Under the pieces are notes generated by a model. It did not search any database. It saw nothing but the letters and a program-made list of their open reading frames with translations, and was not told the origin of the DNA. Of a stretch of DNA of 64,000 nt, positions 11,337 through 23,935 are shown in pieces (position 1 is the stretch's first letter; each line of letters starts with the position of its first letter). The position numbers were made by a program, and so were the translations under genes. Origin of the DNA: Oxytricha trifallax (lineage: Eukaryota > Ciliophora > Spirotrichea > Sporadotrichida > Oxytrichidae); assembly GCA_000711775.1 (NCBI GenBank), contig ARYC01001235.1, forward strand, positions 1-64,000, in the 5' to 3' direction.

Positions 11337-12105
11337 TCACATATAATATTTGCCCGTAAAGAGATTTGGCTTCTTGCTTGGGCCTATGCTTCTTCTCTTA
11401 GTGCCAGCTCCTGCATCTATGTTCACCTCGACTTGCTTTTATAAATCTTTGTAGAGTCTCTTACTCAATTCATGCTTTATATAAGATTTTCTCTCTCTGT
11501 TTAATTTGCTGCGCTCTTTCATAAAATATATCGCAGTACCAGATTTTTCTATAAAGTTAGAAGACTAAGCTTACTAGAGTTTAATAAATGCTTTTGCAGT
11601 TCCTAGAGTCAGGTGTCGCTGATTTTAATTCCCTGCTTCTCTTTTACTTTATGAGTGATGCTATAGCGCTTTTTGTGAGCTTTTTAAATTACTTCATTTA
11701 AGTACTCAGGTTTCAGAGTTTCAAGGATACCAAAGAAAAAGTTTCCCTCTGGCAACTTATTAGATAGTTATAGCTTTGATGGAAGGTACAGAGAAAAATC
11801 TGGATCACTCATGGCATCATCATAGAGGTTTTTTACATAAATTTCAGTCTAGTTAGGTATCTCTATCATTCTGATTTCATTAGACTTAAAAGCTTTTTTT
11901 CTCTTCACTTAGCAATGCTTTTAAGAAGGATATTTTTTTCCGTCCTGTGTTGGCAATTAAAATCCAACTATGGTCAACAAGTATTATTTATAAGTAAAAA
12001 GTTACCTTGCTATACCAAGTATCTGTAAAGGTCTTCTTTACTTCTGAATTTTCCTATAAAATCTTTAAATTAAATTCTCTTCATTGCATCATTCATAGAT
12101 TCCAT
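11337..12105 (-). pseudogene. TBE '22-kDa' protein gene, frameshifted
   Basis: Starts at ATG 12105 (MESMNDAMKRIQFKDF) and ends at TGA 11337-11339, convergent with the transposase. It aligns with the + strand copy in TBE C: SKEDLYRYLV matches STEDLCRYLT, IEIPNQTEI matches IDIPNQTEI, and SNKLPEGNFFFGILET matches SNKLPEKNLFFGVLGT. At least two frameshifts (near 12000 and 11620). The TBE 22-kDa product has no known function; position and orientation agree with the family layout. Confidence 0.75.
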
Positions 12106-12302
12106 CTTGTTTCCACTTTCTATAAATGTCCATCCATTCTAAACTTACTAAAATTTTACTACTAAATAGAGAGTTCCAACTGGAGGTCAACCTGAATAAG
12201 ATAGTAAGAGAAAGATGGAGGAAATTTCTCCAAGTTTCAAAGTTTGACTTCCATTTTTATCAAACTTTCTCCATTAAATTGCTCATAATAATAATTAATT
12301 TA

Positions 12303-12450
12303 ATTAGGTGGTGCTCCTAATTTATTTCAAAATTAATTAGGTGGTTAAATTAAAGTTCAAAACCGTATTAGGAGGTACATTAAAAAAATAAAATTTTAAA
12401 GCCTCCCCTCCTAAATTTACAAGAACAGCTTTAGGAGCACCACCTAACTT
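12303..12450. repeat. 17-bp inverted repeat between TBE B genes
   Basis: TTAGGTGGTGCTCCTAA near 12304 and its complement near 12430-12450 enclose about 110 bp that also repeats AGGTGG and AGGAGG motifs. It lies in the divergent space between the 22-kDa and zinc-finger/kinase starts, so a promoter-region role or a tiny insertion are both possible. Confidence 0.6.
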
Positions 12451-12822
12451 CACAAAACACATTAGGTGCATTTTAATGTATAAAATGGATGAAAAAATAG
12501 GATATAAATTATTTCAAAATTTTAGAAATATGAATCTAATGTCTCGCACTCTGTTCCCATTAAACCTCTCTAAACCTTTGAGGATATGCTTTTACTCTTG
12601 TATAAAAGTAGAATTTAAACAGCTTATATAATTATTAATATTATTTATAAAATTAGCGGCAGCTTACTAAGAAAAGCGGCATTGCTTGACATTAGCCAGC
12701 AAAAACTTTCTTTTATGAATTAAAAGAAAATTGAGACTTGCGATACTTTTACCTAATACGAACCTGAAATTCTCAAACCTTAGGTCTCAGACTTTGAATA
12801 ACAATTCAGTTGTTAAATTGAA

Positions 12823-14094
12823 ATGCAGAGCTAAGAAATTTAATGCGAAGTTCCAATGAAAATGGTTGAAGAGGAGGAAGAGAAAAAAGAAATAAAAGCA
12901 TTAAATTTATTTGAAGAGTGTGAGAAGAACTTCACTTATAAATCTGCTCTTAAGCGTCATATCTTAGATCAGCATTCTAATAAGCAGCTCTATTTTAAGC
13001 ATGATAAGATAGATGGAAAATATTTCTGCACTTATTGCAATAAGCAATATAACCATTCAAGGGATTTAAAAGTTCACCTATAAAATCATCATGGAAAGAA
13101 GTTTGAAGTCATAGATCCTGAGACTTGTGAGTTCTTCCTTCAAAAAAGAAAGCCAAGAGACCCTTTTGAATCCTGGAACAAAGAGTAAAGAAAGAAAATA
13201 AGCTTATTAAAGCAGTGAGAAAATTCCCAGCTTCTGAGATAGTGAAAATCACTTTGAAGATACAAGCACTAAAGCTTCCAATTTTAAATGTAATTGACCT
13301 TAAAGAATGTAAGGGAAGTTATCTAATACTTGAGGACAAGTTTGAGTAAAAAATCATAACTGATAAGCAGTTTGCATACAAGATTTATCCATTCAACTAC
13401 TTTAAATGTGATGACAAGTATCAAATGGAGTTAGTCAATGAGTACTAAGCTTTTACTAAAGCAAGGGATAGACAGTCCAGATTTATAATTAAGCTCGATG
13501 CAATACTGCTTGCTCAAGATCATGATGCTTTTCGTCTTCCTCTATATTAACTAACTTTAAGAGACTACATTAAGATTAAAGGATTCCAAAGTAGCTTCCT
13601 CTTCTTCTTAAAAAAGTTTGCAAAGGAATTGAAGAGCTGCACACTTTAGGGTATGTTCATAGAGACTTGAAGCCTGAGAATATTATGCTTGACTTTTCAC
13701 CTCTCAGAGTAGAAATAATTGATTTCAATAGATCATAAGGTGTTGAAGCTTCAGGACTTGGCAACGTTTATGGTACTCATGGATACTTTCCAGAAAGGGA
13801 TGACTGGAGAGATGGTGATATTAATTGGGATGTATGGGCTCTTGCAACAATTATTGCTGAATGCGATTTGCCAAGAAATGATTACTATAGCTGTAAGAGA
13901 GAGAAAGATTCAAAGCAGAGAATACAGCAATATTTAAACTAGAATAAGATAAAAGGTAAAATGAAAGATAAGGCTAAGTAGATAATCATTAAGCTTAACC
14001 ATAGAGCGGAGCATTCAATAGACTAAATTGTAAGTTTGATAGGAGAAAAAAGTTTAGAAAGTTGCCTCATGATGCCAAAGTATTGTTTGAGTGA
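12823..14094 (+). pseudogene. TBE '57-kDa' zinc-finger/protein kinase gene, frameshifted
   Basis: N-terminal acidic and basic stretch, then two fingers: CEKNFTYKSALKRH (first Cys of the pair shifted: FEECEKNF) and CTYCNKQYNHSRDLKVH. A linker of about 90 residues and a kinase-like domain follow: FAYKIYPFNY (Lys of the ATP site), QLTLRDYI, VHRDLKPENIML (catalytic loop), IIDFNRS (DFN, not DFG), GTHGYFPE and WDVWALATI. Stop TGA 14092-14094, just before the terminal repeat. Frameshifts near 13195, 13600 and 14040. ATG 12856 is an alternative start. More complete than TBE A's copy, since the finger-kinase linker is uninterrupted. Confidence 0.85.
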
Positions 14095-14196
14095 CTAGTA
14101 AAAATATAACTCCTCTAACAAACACAAATATTCATTACATTTAAACATTAAACCCCTACAAAAACCCTATTAAAACCCTAATAAAGTATGCATTTA

Positions 14197-14905
14197 TCAA
14201 ATTTAAATCAATAAGTGAATTGTAGAAATACTTATTTATTATATATACAAAGAGACTATATTAAAATTGAGAATAATCATGAATCTAACTAAAATCATTA
14301 ATTTTTAAATATTTTATTAAAATACAAAAAGTAAATACACATTTGAATTATAATTATTTTAGGTAGTTTCAGTGCATTAATGTTTGAAATTTATATACTG
14401 ACTTATAACTTTTTTGATATATACATAAGTTTTTAAAAATGCTTATAATAAACAAAAATTACTAACTTTTATTTGAATTGATAGTTAATTTACAGATATC
14501 TCTGTTCTTTAAATTTTACCGATCAAGAATCCTGATTATGTAGAATCTTATATAGTTAATCTATAAAATTTAATTAAATATATATTCAAACTAATATCAA
14601 TCAGAATTAGTTAAAATTTAATGATTTTTTAAATAATAAAATTAATAAAAGTTAATCTAATAAAAAATTATGAATGCAACTAATAAAACTATATAAAAAA
14701 AAGCAAGTTTAAAAATCAAACAATTAGACATTTCAGAAAGATGGGCAAAAGTAGCAAATTTTTCTTACTTTTGCCCCACTTTTTTTCTAATATCACTTTT
14801 AGTCAGAAATATTATTTTTTATTATATTACTTTAGCATTCAATGTTTAGCTATTATTTGTTTAAATATTTATTTTTATAATTCGCCAATTCAAAAAAATA
14901 TTGAT
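14197..14905. other. Insertion splitting the right terminal repeat of TBE B
   Basis: The right repeat stops at GTATGCAT (14196) and resumes at AGTCTACTTTTATC (about 14908); the left repeat is continuous. The insert is AT-rich and non-coding. It contains a neat hairpin, GGGCAAAAGTA and TACTTTTGCCC, at 14742-14777. No terminal repeats of its own were recognised. Confidence 0.65.
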
Positions 14906-15288
14906 AATTGATAGTCTACTTTTATCAATAAAAAACTCAACTAAACTACTGAAAGGGTTTTGGGGATTTAAATGAATTTTAAAATAAAAAAATTAATGAT
15001 ATCAGAATCAAGATGTGGGAAAGAGAAATATTTAAAACTTTGAAAGACATAAGTTTGAGAGTTAATCATATTAAAAATTTTATATCAATTTATTTAACTT
15101 TACAATAAAAAGTTTCAAGCTTAATTTGTATTAATTTGCTTCCATTAAATTTATTACAAAAACTGTGACTTTGAAAAAATTTAATAATAAATTTAGATTT
15201 TTGATTTCTTATATTATTAAATATTTTATCCTTTATTTTGATTGATCATAATTACAGGACATATGATTTGATTGAATATTTTTGCTTT

Positions 15289-15869
15289 GTAGGATTTAAT
15301 GTGATGTTTGAACTGAAAAAAGATAATAAATTTCCTAAATTTCCTTAATCTATCGAATAAAAAACTTATGCTTATAATAATAATGATAATAATACTATAA
15401 AATTACTGCATATTATTTTAACGAAAAGGATTAAGAAATATTTAATGTGGATAAATTTAGAAAATCTTTTTCTAAAAAAAATTAATTTATACATAAAACA
15501 TAATTTTCATTAAATAAAACTCTTTTTAAATTAACTTACTTTCCCCCTTCAAATGATTATATGATATTTCTATTTAATATCAATGATTTCTCTTTAAATT
15601 TTGTACCAGGTTTATTATAGAAAGCATTTTATATTAACAGCTAAATTCAGATCTATAATTTCATATTAATGATGATTTTTTTAATTATATTTTTCTTTAA
15701 ATATGTTTCATTTAAATATACGGTTAATTAAAAAAAATAAATAGTATTATTAAGCAACTTTATATCTATTAAAAATTTTTCAAGATTTTAAAAGGAAAAT
15801 TTTATTTTTAGTCTAAAAATTGTGTAAAATATCTCTCTCCAATTAAATTATAAGAATATAGGGAAAAAA
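15289..15869. other. AT-rich spacer, nothing recognised
   Basis: Short low-complexity frames only. Confidence 0.4.
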
Positions 15870-16502
15870 CCTGGCGGAGGCAGATAAAATTATTTCTCAA
15901 AATATTTAATTTATCTGAAAGTCACTAAAACATTGAAATAGCTTATTATAATCAAATAAATCGATCTCTAAATAACCTTAATGATCTTTATAATAAGTTT
16001 AAGGAACCAATATCAAAGTATTTAAACTGTATTAACGAGTAAGTGAGAAAAAGTTTTAATTTAAATTAAAAGGCTTACAATATTTAATTTTTCTTTCATA
16101 TTTGCATTTTTATCAATAACTACTCTGATTCCTTTCATTCTTTTGATTCTCATTAGTTCAAATCATTTCTATAATATTGTTTTTATAAATTCTTTTATTA
16201 AGCTATATATTAAACTAAAATTACAATCAAAAATTAAAGGAATCAGAGTAGTTATTGATAAAAATGCAAATATGAAAGAAAAATTAAATATTGTAAGCCT
16301 TTTAATTTAAATTAAAACTTTTTCTCACTTACTCGTTAATACAGTTTAAATACTTTGATATTGGTTCCTTAAACTTATTATAAAGATCATTAAGGTTATT
16401 TAGAGATCGATTTATTTGATTATAATAAGCTATTTCAATGTTTTAGTGACTTTCAGATAAATTAAATATTTTGAGAAATAATTTTATCTGCCTCCGCCAG
16501 GG
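15870..16502. mobile_element. Foldback element, family gamma
   Basis: Arms start CCTGGCGGAGGCAGATAA and are near-perfect over about 280 bp around a short centre near 16190. No ORF and no clear target duplication. It directly abuts the P3 coding piece (16506 on), so it may sit in, or form, an internal eliminated sequence of that gene. Confidence 0.8.
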
Positions 16503-16505
16503 GGC

Positions 16506-18260
16506 CATTACTCAAAATTTTATTAATACCACCTCCCTATAATTGATTTCACTGCTTTAACCTTTGTTCGTCTGCAATATTTTTAATGCTAAAAATGATA
16601 TCTCTAATATCTTTTTCTTGAGGACTTAGTCTAACGTTATTTACAATTTATTATGAGCTTGTTATTTGTACTGTCTGCAATTATTATTCAGATTAGTTTC
16701 CAATCGTTAATGTTTCAAAGTCGATTAACAAAATCTTAATGAAAGGCTTAGGTCTAACAACTAAATAATTTTCAGCCTTCAAGTCATTTAAACCCAAAAG
16801 TAGTATTAATCTAGTATAATTGAAATGGGGAGACAGTTAAAAATTAATGAAAAAAGAAATCAAATATAATTATGTTCATATGAATATACATTAGTTAAGA
16901 TCAAACTGTAGCTTATTTGAATTAGAACTTAAATCATTCTGTTATAACTTTAATATATTAATCAAACATGGAAATATTAATTTTTTGTTTTTTTCAACTT
17001 TTCCATTTCATTTCTATTTTAGGGCATCTAACTGTTTGTTGCTGTAGTAATCTCTGAGTTTTCCAAAAAATTAATTTTGAGATATCTTCAGGATATCTTC
17101 TTTAGGTATCTTCAGGGTATCTTCCTAAAAAAATGATTATGATTAATTTCAAAAAGTACAAAAATAACAATAGCAGTAGTAATAACAGCAACAATAATAG
17201 CAATAAAATTATTAAAATTAGCTGGAATTACAGTGCTGGGATTTTTCTAAAAAATCCAAATTTTCAAAAAAATTCAAGTTAAACGATTAAATGAAGAAGA
17301 AGACAATGAGAACAATGATACAATGATGATAAAGTAAGTAAAAATCATTAATTTTCATAATTTTTAAATTCTATGAGAATTTAAACAGCACTGTAATTCC
17401 AGCTAATTTTGATAATTTTATTGCTATTATTGTTGCTGTTATTACTACTGCTATTGTTATTTTTGTACTTTTTGAAATAAATTATAATCATTTTTTTAGG
17501 AAGATACCTAAAGAAGATATCCTGAAGATATCTCAAAATTATTTTTTTTGGAAAACTCAGAGATTACTACAGCAACAAACAGTTAGATGCCCTAAAATAG
17601 AAATGAAATGGAAAAGTTGAAAAAAAAAAATTAAATAATTCAATATTTGATTAATAAATTTAAGTTAAAAAAGAATGAGTTAAACTTAATTCAAATAAGC
17701 TACAGTTTGATCTTAACTAATGTATATTCATATGAACATAATTATATTTGATTTCTTTTTTCATTAATTTTTAACTGTCTCCCCATTTCAATTATACTTG
17801 ATTAATAATAATTATCTATAAGCTTTTGAATTTTTATTTATTTAAAATTATTTTTTATTAATTGATATAATTAATACTTATTTTTATTTCTAAATTCAGG
17901 ATTTTAATTGTGAGAGCATTATGGAATAAAAAAGTAGATTGAAAATTTATATTCAATTAGCGACATTTATTTTCATAATAAAATATAATCGAATTTAAAA
18001 ATAATTTTTATATTAATAGCTATATATTAAGAAAATGTTTCTGTTTAATATGATATTAATGTAATTAAATCTAATTGATAATATCCGTTTAGATGGAGTA
18101 CAGACAAAAAAGTGAATATTTGTTGCAATATTGATCGCATTTGATATAATTAAAATAATTAAATATAGCATTTCAAAATCACCAAAAGTATTGTAGTCAG
18201 AGTAATTTTGTAAGTTTCCATAATAAGTGTGTTTGAATACCAAATATAAGTATAGCAATA
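16506..18260 (-). CDS. P3: atypical kinase-like gene, split by foldback DNA
   Basis: Two separated minus-strand parts. 18260-18050: YYGNLQNYSDY, then after a short AT break MRSILQQIFTFLSVLHLNGY (kinase hinge and E-helix region). 16810-16506: LLLGLNDLKAENYLVV (catalytic-loop position, keeping Asp and Asn but with LND in place of HRD), FIKILLIDFETL (DFE in place of DFG), and a helical tail. The same order is seen in P1 (31243-35500) and P2 (45628-48870). The loss of HRD and DFG suggests a pseudokinase, an inference. Foldback delta (16806-17811) separates the parts and gamma lies directly beyond. The N-lobe and acidic C-terminus known from P1 were not found here. Confidence 0.65.
16806..17811. 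mobile_element. Foldback element, family delta
   Basis: Arms of about 430 bp, outer edge ATTAATCTAGTATAATTG and near-complement at 17794-17811. The inner edges are TTAGCTGGAATTACAGTG and its complement. The loop (about 17240-17390) includes a short GAAGAAGAAGACAATGAG run. The outer edge overlaps the first codons of the P3 catalytic piece, so it interrupts that gene. Confidence 0.8.
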
Positions 18261-19544
18261 ATATTACTTAATTTACGAAATTGAATTTCAATATTTTTAA
18301 TACTAGAATAAAATTCCTTAAATAATAATAAATAACTGCAACTTTAATCAAATATCAACAAATAATGTTATTTTATTATAACAATATAAATAATTCATTC
18401 ATATTGAGTAATTGATAAAAGTTACAATTTTTAAATTATCAAATTATGTTAGATTATATACAGTATATTTATTGAAAATTATAAGGAACTTTAGTAGATA
18501 GAATAATATAAAAAGATTAAAAAAATGCAATATTTTAAAACTAAAAAGATGTTAATTATGATATTATTTTCATAAATTTAATATTTTATTATAAAAAAAT
18601 ATTATACTTCCTTTAATTTAAAATGATTATTTAAAAGATTAAAAAGTTAGTAAAGAAGATCAAAATAAGAAAGTATTATTATTTAAATAAAAGAATTATA
18701 AATAAGATTATAAATAAGATTTCAAAAATATAGTTCTTTTGCATTGGTAATTCTAACTTTCAAATTTCTAAAAAATCTTAGGATTAATAAAAAAATATTT
18801 ATTCTGAGTAAATCTATAAACACAATTTTAAATTCTCATAAATCTAGGATGCGTACAACATTTAATTTTATTATATTCAAGTCAATGATATAAAATATTA
18901 CATATAAAACTTAAATGTTGATGGTTAATTTATCATTTTTTTTTATATTGAGGAGGTTTGTAATTATAGAATAGTTTATTATTTAAATTAGGATATTCTG
19001 AGTTTAGGTTAAAAATATGATTAATAAACAAAAATAAGGGAAAAAAACGTTCTTATAATACGTTAGAATATTATGCTTATCTGTAATGATTTATAGTAAC
19101 TATATAACATAAATAAATTTCAAAAAACAGTTGTGATTTATAGTAATAACTCTAAATAAATATATTTCAAAAAAATAAGAAAAAATACTTATAATTATTA
19201 TTTTTAAAATTTCAAAATGCTATATTTATTTTGAGCTTTCTTTAACATCTATAATCATATAAAAAAATAAAGTTATTTAGACTTCATTTACCAGTATTAT
19301 ATACCTTACAGTCTGAGTTTATAAATTATCAAAACTTTATCATTCCTATTGTTTATTAAGACAAAATTCAACAAAATCTAACACCAGAACATTTAAATTT
19401 ATATATAAAAATAAGAGTTCGTTTTAAGAGCATGAAAGATATAAAAAGCAAAATGCTCTTAAACTTCCAGATTTATTATATAATTGCAGTTCTAAAATCA
19501 ATAAATATAAATGTTTACAATATAATAATATTAGTGTATCAATT
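18261..19544. other. AT-rich region, nothing recognised
   Basis: Searched for a P3 N-lobe and other motifs without success; frames are short and low-complexity. Confidence 0.4.
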
Positions 19545-19830
19545 AATTAATAGATTATACAAATATTTTATAATAGTCGAAATTGAAAGAATTAAAAAAC
19601 ATATTATCTCTTCATCATCCTCATCATTTTTTACTTCGAGCATTTTTTCAGTTTGTTCTTTCCCACTTTTTATACCTCTTCGAAGTACTTGAGATGTTTT
19701 ATCTGTGTATTTGCAAAAGTAGGATTACTAAAAAATGAAAATTAAAGTTATACTTATTTTGACTTGCATTTTATGCTATTGTTGTACCTCCTCTTTCGTC
19801 TGGTCTTGATTAATTCTTAATAATTTATTC
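19545..19830 (-). CDS. Unassigned fragment with acidic tail
   Basis: Minus-strand open stretches: QDQTKEEVQQQHKMQVK (about 19815-19765), then, after a break, YTDKTSQVLRRGIKSGKE and EVKNDEDDEEII (19725-19595). The style resembles the acidic end of P1 (TEGVNEEGLQEVAERRAQ followed by an Asp/Glu run), and it lies upstream of P3 on the same strand, but identity is too weak to join them. Confidence 0.35.
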
Positions 19831-20477
19831 CTTAAATTTTTTCAGTTTAATTAATAAATTTCTAATTACAAATCATGATTGTAGAAAGTTTAAGATAGGG
19901 AAAAAAAACTATTATTAATATATATCATTAATCAGCAATATTTTACAAATGTAAAATACAAAAGTCTTAATAAAATGATATATTTATTTAGAAATAACTT
20001 TTTAAAATATAGTATTTCCAGATTATTTATGAGATAAAAATTAATTAAAACATTATTTTTTGTAGATAACAAGGAAAAGGATTAGATTTATTGAAAAAAT
20101 AAACTTCAATATGTTAATAATTATAATATTTTTAAAACAAATGATTTCTAATAAAATGTATATTTTCAATTCAAAATTAATCATCAAATTATATCATCAT
20201 AAAACTATAGTGATTGTAAATCAATATTTAGATATCTAAATGTAATTACTTAATTAAAATTTTATTTTTAAGTTTACATAATTAGATTAAAAACTTATGA
20301 AATCAACCAAAATGAAATAATATTTATTTTTAAAAAGATTGAATCCTCAACAATAATAGATTAAAAATTAAATTCTTTTCCTTATAATATAATTATAAAA
20401 TATTTTAAACACCCCATATTAAATATTCATGATCGCCATAATTAAAATCCCATAAACATCTTTTTGATGTATATTGA

Positions 20478-21289
20478 GCTAGTTCTAAAAAACCTATTCT
20501 CCTAGATGTACTTATGAGATTATTTTGACAGAACTCAGCTCATCAGCAAATTTTTCTTTCAAACTATCTTACTTTCTGGATATAATTTTTTTCAGTAACA
20601 CACTCCTTTAATAAAAAATAATATATGAATAATACAATTTGGCATTGAAAAATGATTGATGGTTTCATAAAATAATTTAACTGCTATAATTTGATAAATT
20701 TTTGGATTTTAATACAATATTATTAGTGAGTGTGATAGCTAACAATTATATAAAACCCCATAGATCAATTAAGAAGCGAGGATTGGAGTTAAGAACAATT
20801 AAATTCAGTATTAAACATTATTGGCGTATAATTTAAATGTTTGAACAAAATTCAATTTTACACAACCTGATTGGATTATTTTATAGGGATAATTAATTGA
20901 GCCAATAGTTTTAATAATTAGCCCAAACATTTAAATTATACGCCAATAATGTTTAATACTGAATTTAATTGTTCTTAACTCCAATCCTCGCTTCTTAATT
21001 GATCTATGGGGTTTTATATAATTGTTAGCTATCACACTCACTAATAATATTGTATTAAAATCCAAAAATTTATCAAATTATAGCAGTTAAATTATTTTAT
21101 GAAACCATCAATCATTTTTCAATGCCAAATTGTATTATTCATATATTATTTTTTATTAAAGGAGTGTGTTACTGAAAAAAATTATATCCAGAAAGTAAGA
21201 TAGTTTGAAAGAAAAATTTGCTGATGAGCTGAGTTCTGTCAAAATAATCTCATAAGTACATCTAGGAGAATAGGTTTTTTAGAACTAGC
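20478..21289. mobile_element. Foldback element, family epsilon
   Basis: Arms of about 390 bp begin GCTAGTTCTAAAAAACC. The inner arm includes ACCCCATAGATC and ATTGGCGTAT, and the centre has ACCTGATTGG and GAGCCAATAG. The element at 60798-61064 shares this central layout though its arms differ. No ORF and no clear target duplication. Confidence 0.8.
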
Positions 21290-23315
21290 CTGTTATTGTT
21301 TTAATATTATATATATGTGGTAACGCAAATGTAAAAAGCGTAAATATAAGTATTAATTTTGTAGAAATAAATTTTAATTAGTAAAATTAATAAAAATAAT
21401 ATAATTCAAATCGGTGTTTGTTAACTTTCTGGAAATCAAAACAATATGTTACTTGTTTGATAAAGAATTCAATATAAGTTGAAATTTTAAATTGTCGGTA
21501 CCACTTTATAGCATCCTGAATAGATAAATTTATTTAATTTGGTACCAAAATCAATATAACAAATCACCCAAAATTAAATTAAGTTATTTCGCTTCATGAT
21601 GCTTTAGAGGTGTACCGCCAATAGTAAAGTCGAGCTGATTTTGAATTCTCTATCGAACAAATTCCATATTTTTTAGATTTTCTAAAAGTTAATACTATTT
21701 TATTGTTTAATTCCCAAAAATCAAATGAGTAGCTACATGTATATATTAAAATCAAAATATTAATTTTTTAAAATATGATTGAACTTTTTTTCTTACACAT
21801 AAATTAAGAAACATATAATGCTGATAATGAATGTAGCTTTAAAAAGCTAAAAATGTACTTAATAATGAGAATCTTTATTTTCAATATTTTGCTTATACTC
21901 TAAATAAGAAAAAATTTTGTACTATTTTTAATTAGTTTTAGTCATTTTTATATTTTATCAATATGAATATTTAAAAATATGAAAAATTACAATAAAAACT
22001 AATAATTAAACAATTTATATAAAATTAATGGTTTTAAGATTTTGAATGAAACGATGTCAACATTTCAGAGATCATCTCAACTCCATACTTTTTTGTATTT
22101 TGTATTAATCAATAATTTTCTCCACCGTAATTTTTCTATTTAAATTATATTTTTCTAAATTCAACAAATATTTTATTAATGGGGTTGCATATAATCTTTT
22201 TTACAAAATAGGTTTCTCCATGCTTTTCCGTTCTTAAAAATTTAGTTCCATTAAGCATTTTCTTTAACACCTCATAAAAAATTAATTTAATAATAAATGA
22301 ATTTAAAAATATATCGTTAGTTGGCGAAATTAATCAACTTATTTTGCATATATTTAAGAGTTCTTTCAGAATGTTTATGCTAAAATACTAAGAACATTTA
22401 AAAATTTATTTAAAAAAAATCCCTTTTTAAAATAACGAAATAATTATCATATAGAACTTTCTTTACCTTTTATAATATTTATCAGTTTGTATTATAATTC
22501 AAGAGAATATATTGTTAAAGTAAATACATTTGATCTAATTATAATTTTAAGAATTAGAAACATTAACAAATTATTAGAAGAAAAGAACATTTAGGGTATG
22601 TCTAATTAATAAAAATACACGATATTTACGTAATTTATCAATATAATTGTATAATTTATAATACTCATATTTCCCTTTTTGAAGATTTTTTATAATTTTT
22701 AAATTCAGATCCTCTTTTTCGTTAACATTCAGATAAATTTGTTCCTTAATACTAATCTAATAATTCAATATATATATTTTTGATTTAGTGTTTATAAATA
22801 TTTTTTAAAAATATAGAATTATTGATTTGTTAAACGGAAATTAATTTAAATCTATTTCCTTGCTTTACAAATGCGGCTTGTTGAAGAACCCATTATATAT
22901 GTTATGTTATATTATTAATTTATTTATAAATTTTTTGAAACTATCTTTAACATTATCATGAAGAAATTATAAATTTTCTTTATTAATAAAAAAATATAAA
23001 AATAATTTAATTCAGATAAGTTATGAGAATAAATTAAGTTTTAAAAATAATAGATTTTAAGATTTATTTTGTAAATGCAAAAAAATTATGTGATTGTAAA
23101 GAATAATAAAGTTTGATGCAATTAACTAGAGTAAATAAAAATTCCTTGATTGTTATTTTTTTAAGCTTTTATATTTATTTATATTAAAGTAAAGAATATT
23201 GTATATAAAAACCATTCACATAACAATAATTTTAATATAATTAAATTTTCTTATAATTGAAAATGCTGGAAAAATTAAAAATTAGCTTCTTATAAAATAA
23301 TTGTATATTAAATTA
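21290..23315. other. Long AT-rich region, nothing recognised
   Basis: A few short motifs recur (GGTACC near 21497 and 21541) but no ORF, inverted repeat or GC-rich island could be supported over 2 kb. Confidence 0.45.
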
Positions 23316-23362
23316 GAAAGTTAATTGCTAGGTGAGGTACCAATCTCACTTAGGACTTTCTA
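23316..23362. repeat. Hairpin at the edge of the GC-rich island
   Basis: TTAGAAAGT and ACTTTCTAA pair around a second inner stem, GTGAG and CTCAC. It marks the left edge of the island that follows. Confidence 0.6.
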
Positions 23363-23935
23363 ATAGAGCTTTATACCACACTAAGGCCTACCGAGGGCAG
23401 GTAGGGGGTTGCTGGGCGCAACGCATGAGGGACCAGTCGGCGGGGTTCAATCTGTCAGATCCCATACTCCTCAAGTCGTATGCACGCTAAGGATTTCCCT
23501 TCATAGATGAGTTACCTGGCTTGAGTTCAGTTTCCTAGGTAATAGTGAGCAGGATGAAGTTACGCTTTGCCTTCAAAAGTGAGAAGACGAAAACCATCGA
23601 AGTCAACAATAAGGATTTTTCTCCCACACCGGGTTAGGGTGCTGAAGCTACCACAGCGAAAGGACAGGGATTATGATTCCCAGCAGCGGTGTGACCGGTA
23701 AGCGTTTTTCTCCATCTTCTGTCAATCTGGTTGAATCCTAAGTGCTCTGTCCCTAAAGCTAACCACTTGGGATGACATCTTGATTTTAGGTGAAGACTAG
23801 GTGATAGCGAGAATGGTTTTTTCGGAGTTTTCTACTTCAGAACTTACCACGTCACGGAATTGCCAAGTCAACTCACTCAGATATGTCTACGTCACGATTA
23901 AGATTGATGGTTTGATTTTAGTATTAACTAGTGAA
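23330..23935 (+). other. GC-rich island, possible broken coding sequence
   Basis: About 600 bp with near-balanced base content in very AT-rich DNA. One plus frame stays open for about 100 codons under code 6 (pieces such as RMRDQSAGFNLSDPILLKSY, then ELPGLSSVSQVIVSRMKLRF and FKSEKTKTIEVNNKDF) to a TGA near 23671. A second frame continues (MIPSSGVTGKRFSPSSVNLV). I recognise no family. A structured RNA cannot be excluded. It is not recognisably related to the other GC-rich patches at 7600 and 26640. Confidence 0.4.

Larger units (their letters stand above)
9818..15288 (+). mobile_element. TBE-class transposon B within long inverted arms
   Basis: Holds all three TBE genes: transposase (+), 22-kDa (-) and zinc-finger/kinase (+). 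Telomere-like ends are at 10140-10156 (CCCCAAAACCCC) and 14954-14970. Unusually, inverted similarity continues about 320 bp beyond both: 9818-10139 is the complement of 14971-15288. Either this TBE has extended ends, or it jumped into the centre of an older palindromic foldback; the junction sequence ATTTAAAT is itself palindromic and fits both. The right repeat is split by about 700 bp (14197-14905). All three genes carry frameshifts. Confidence 0.85.

Noticed and set aside
18013..18258. Continuous 81-codon minus ORF
   Set aside because: Only its first part is real P3 sequence; comparison with P1 and P2 shows the frame changes after an AT-rich break.
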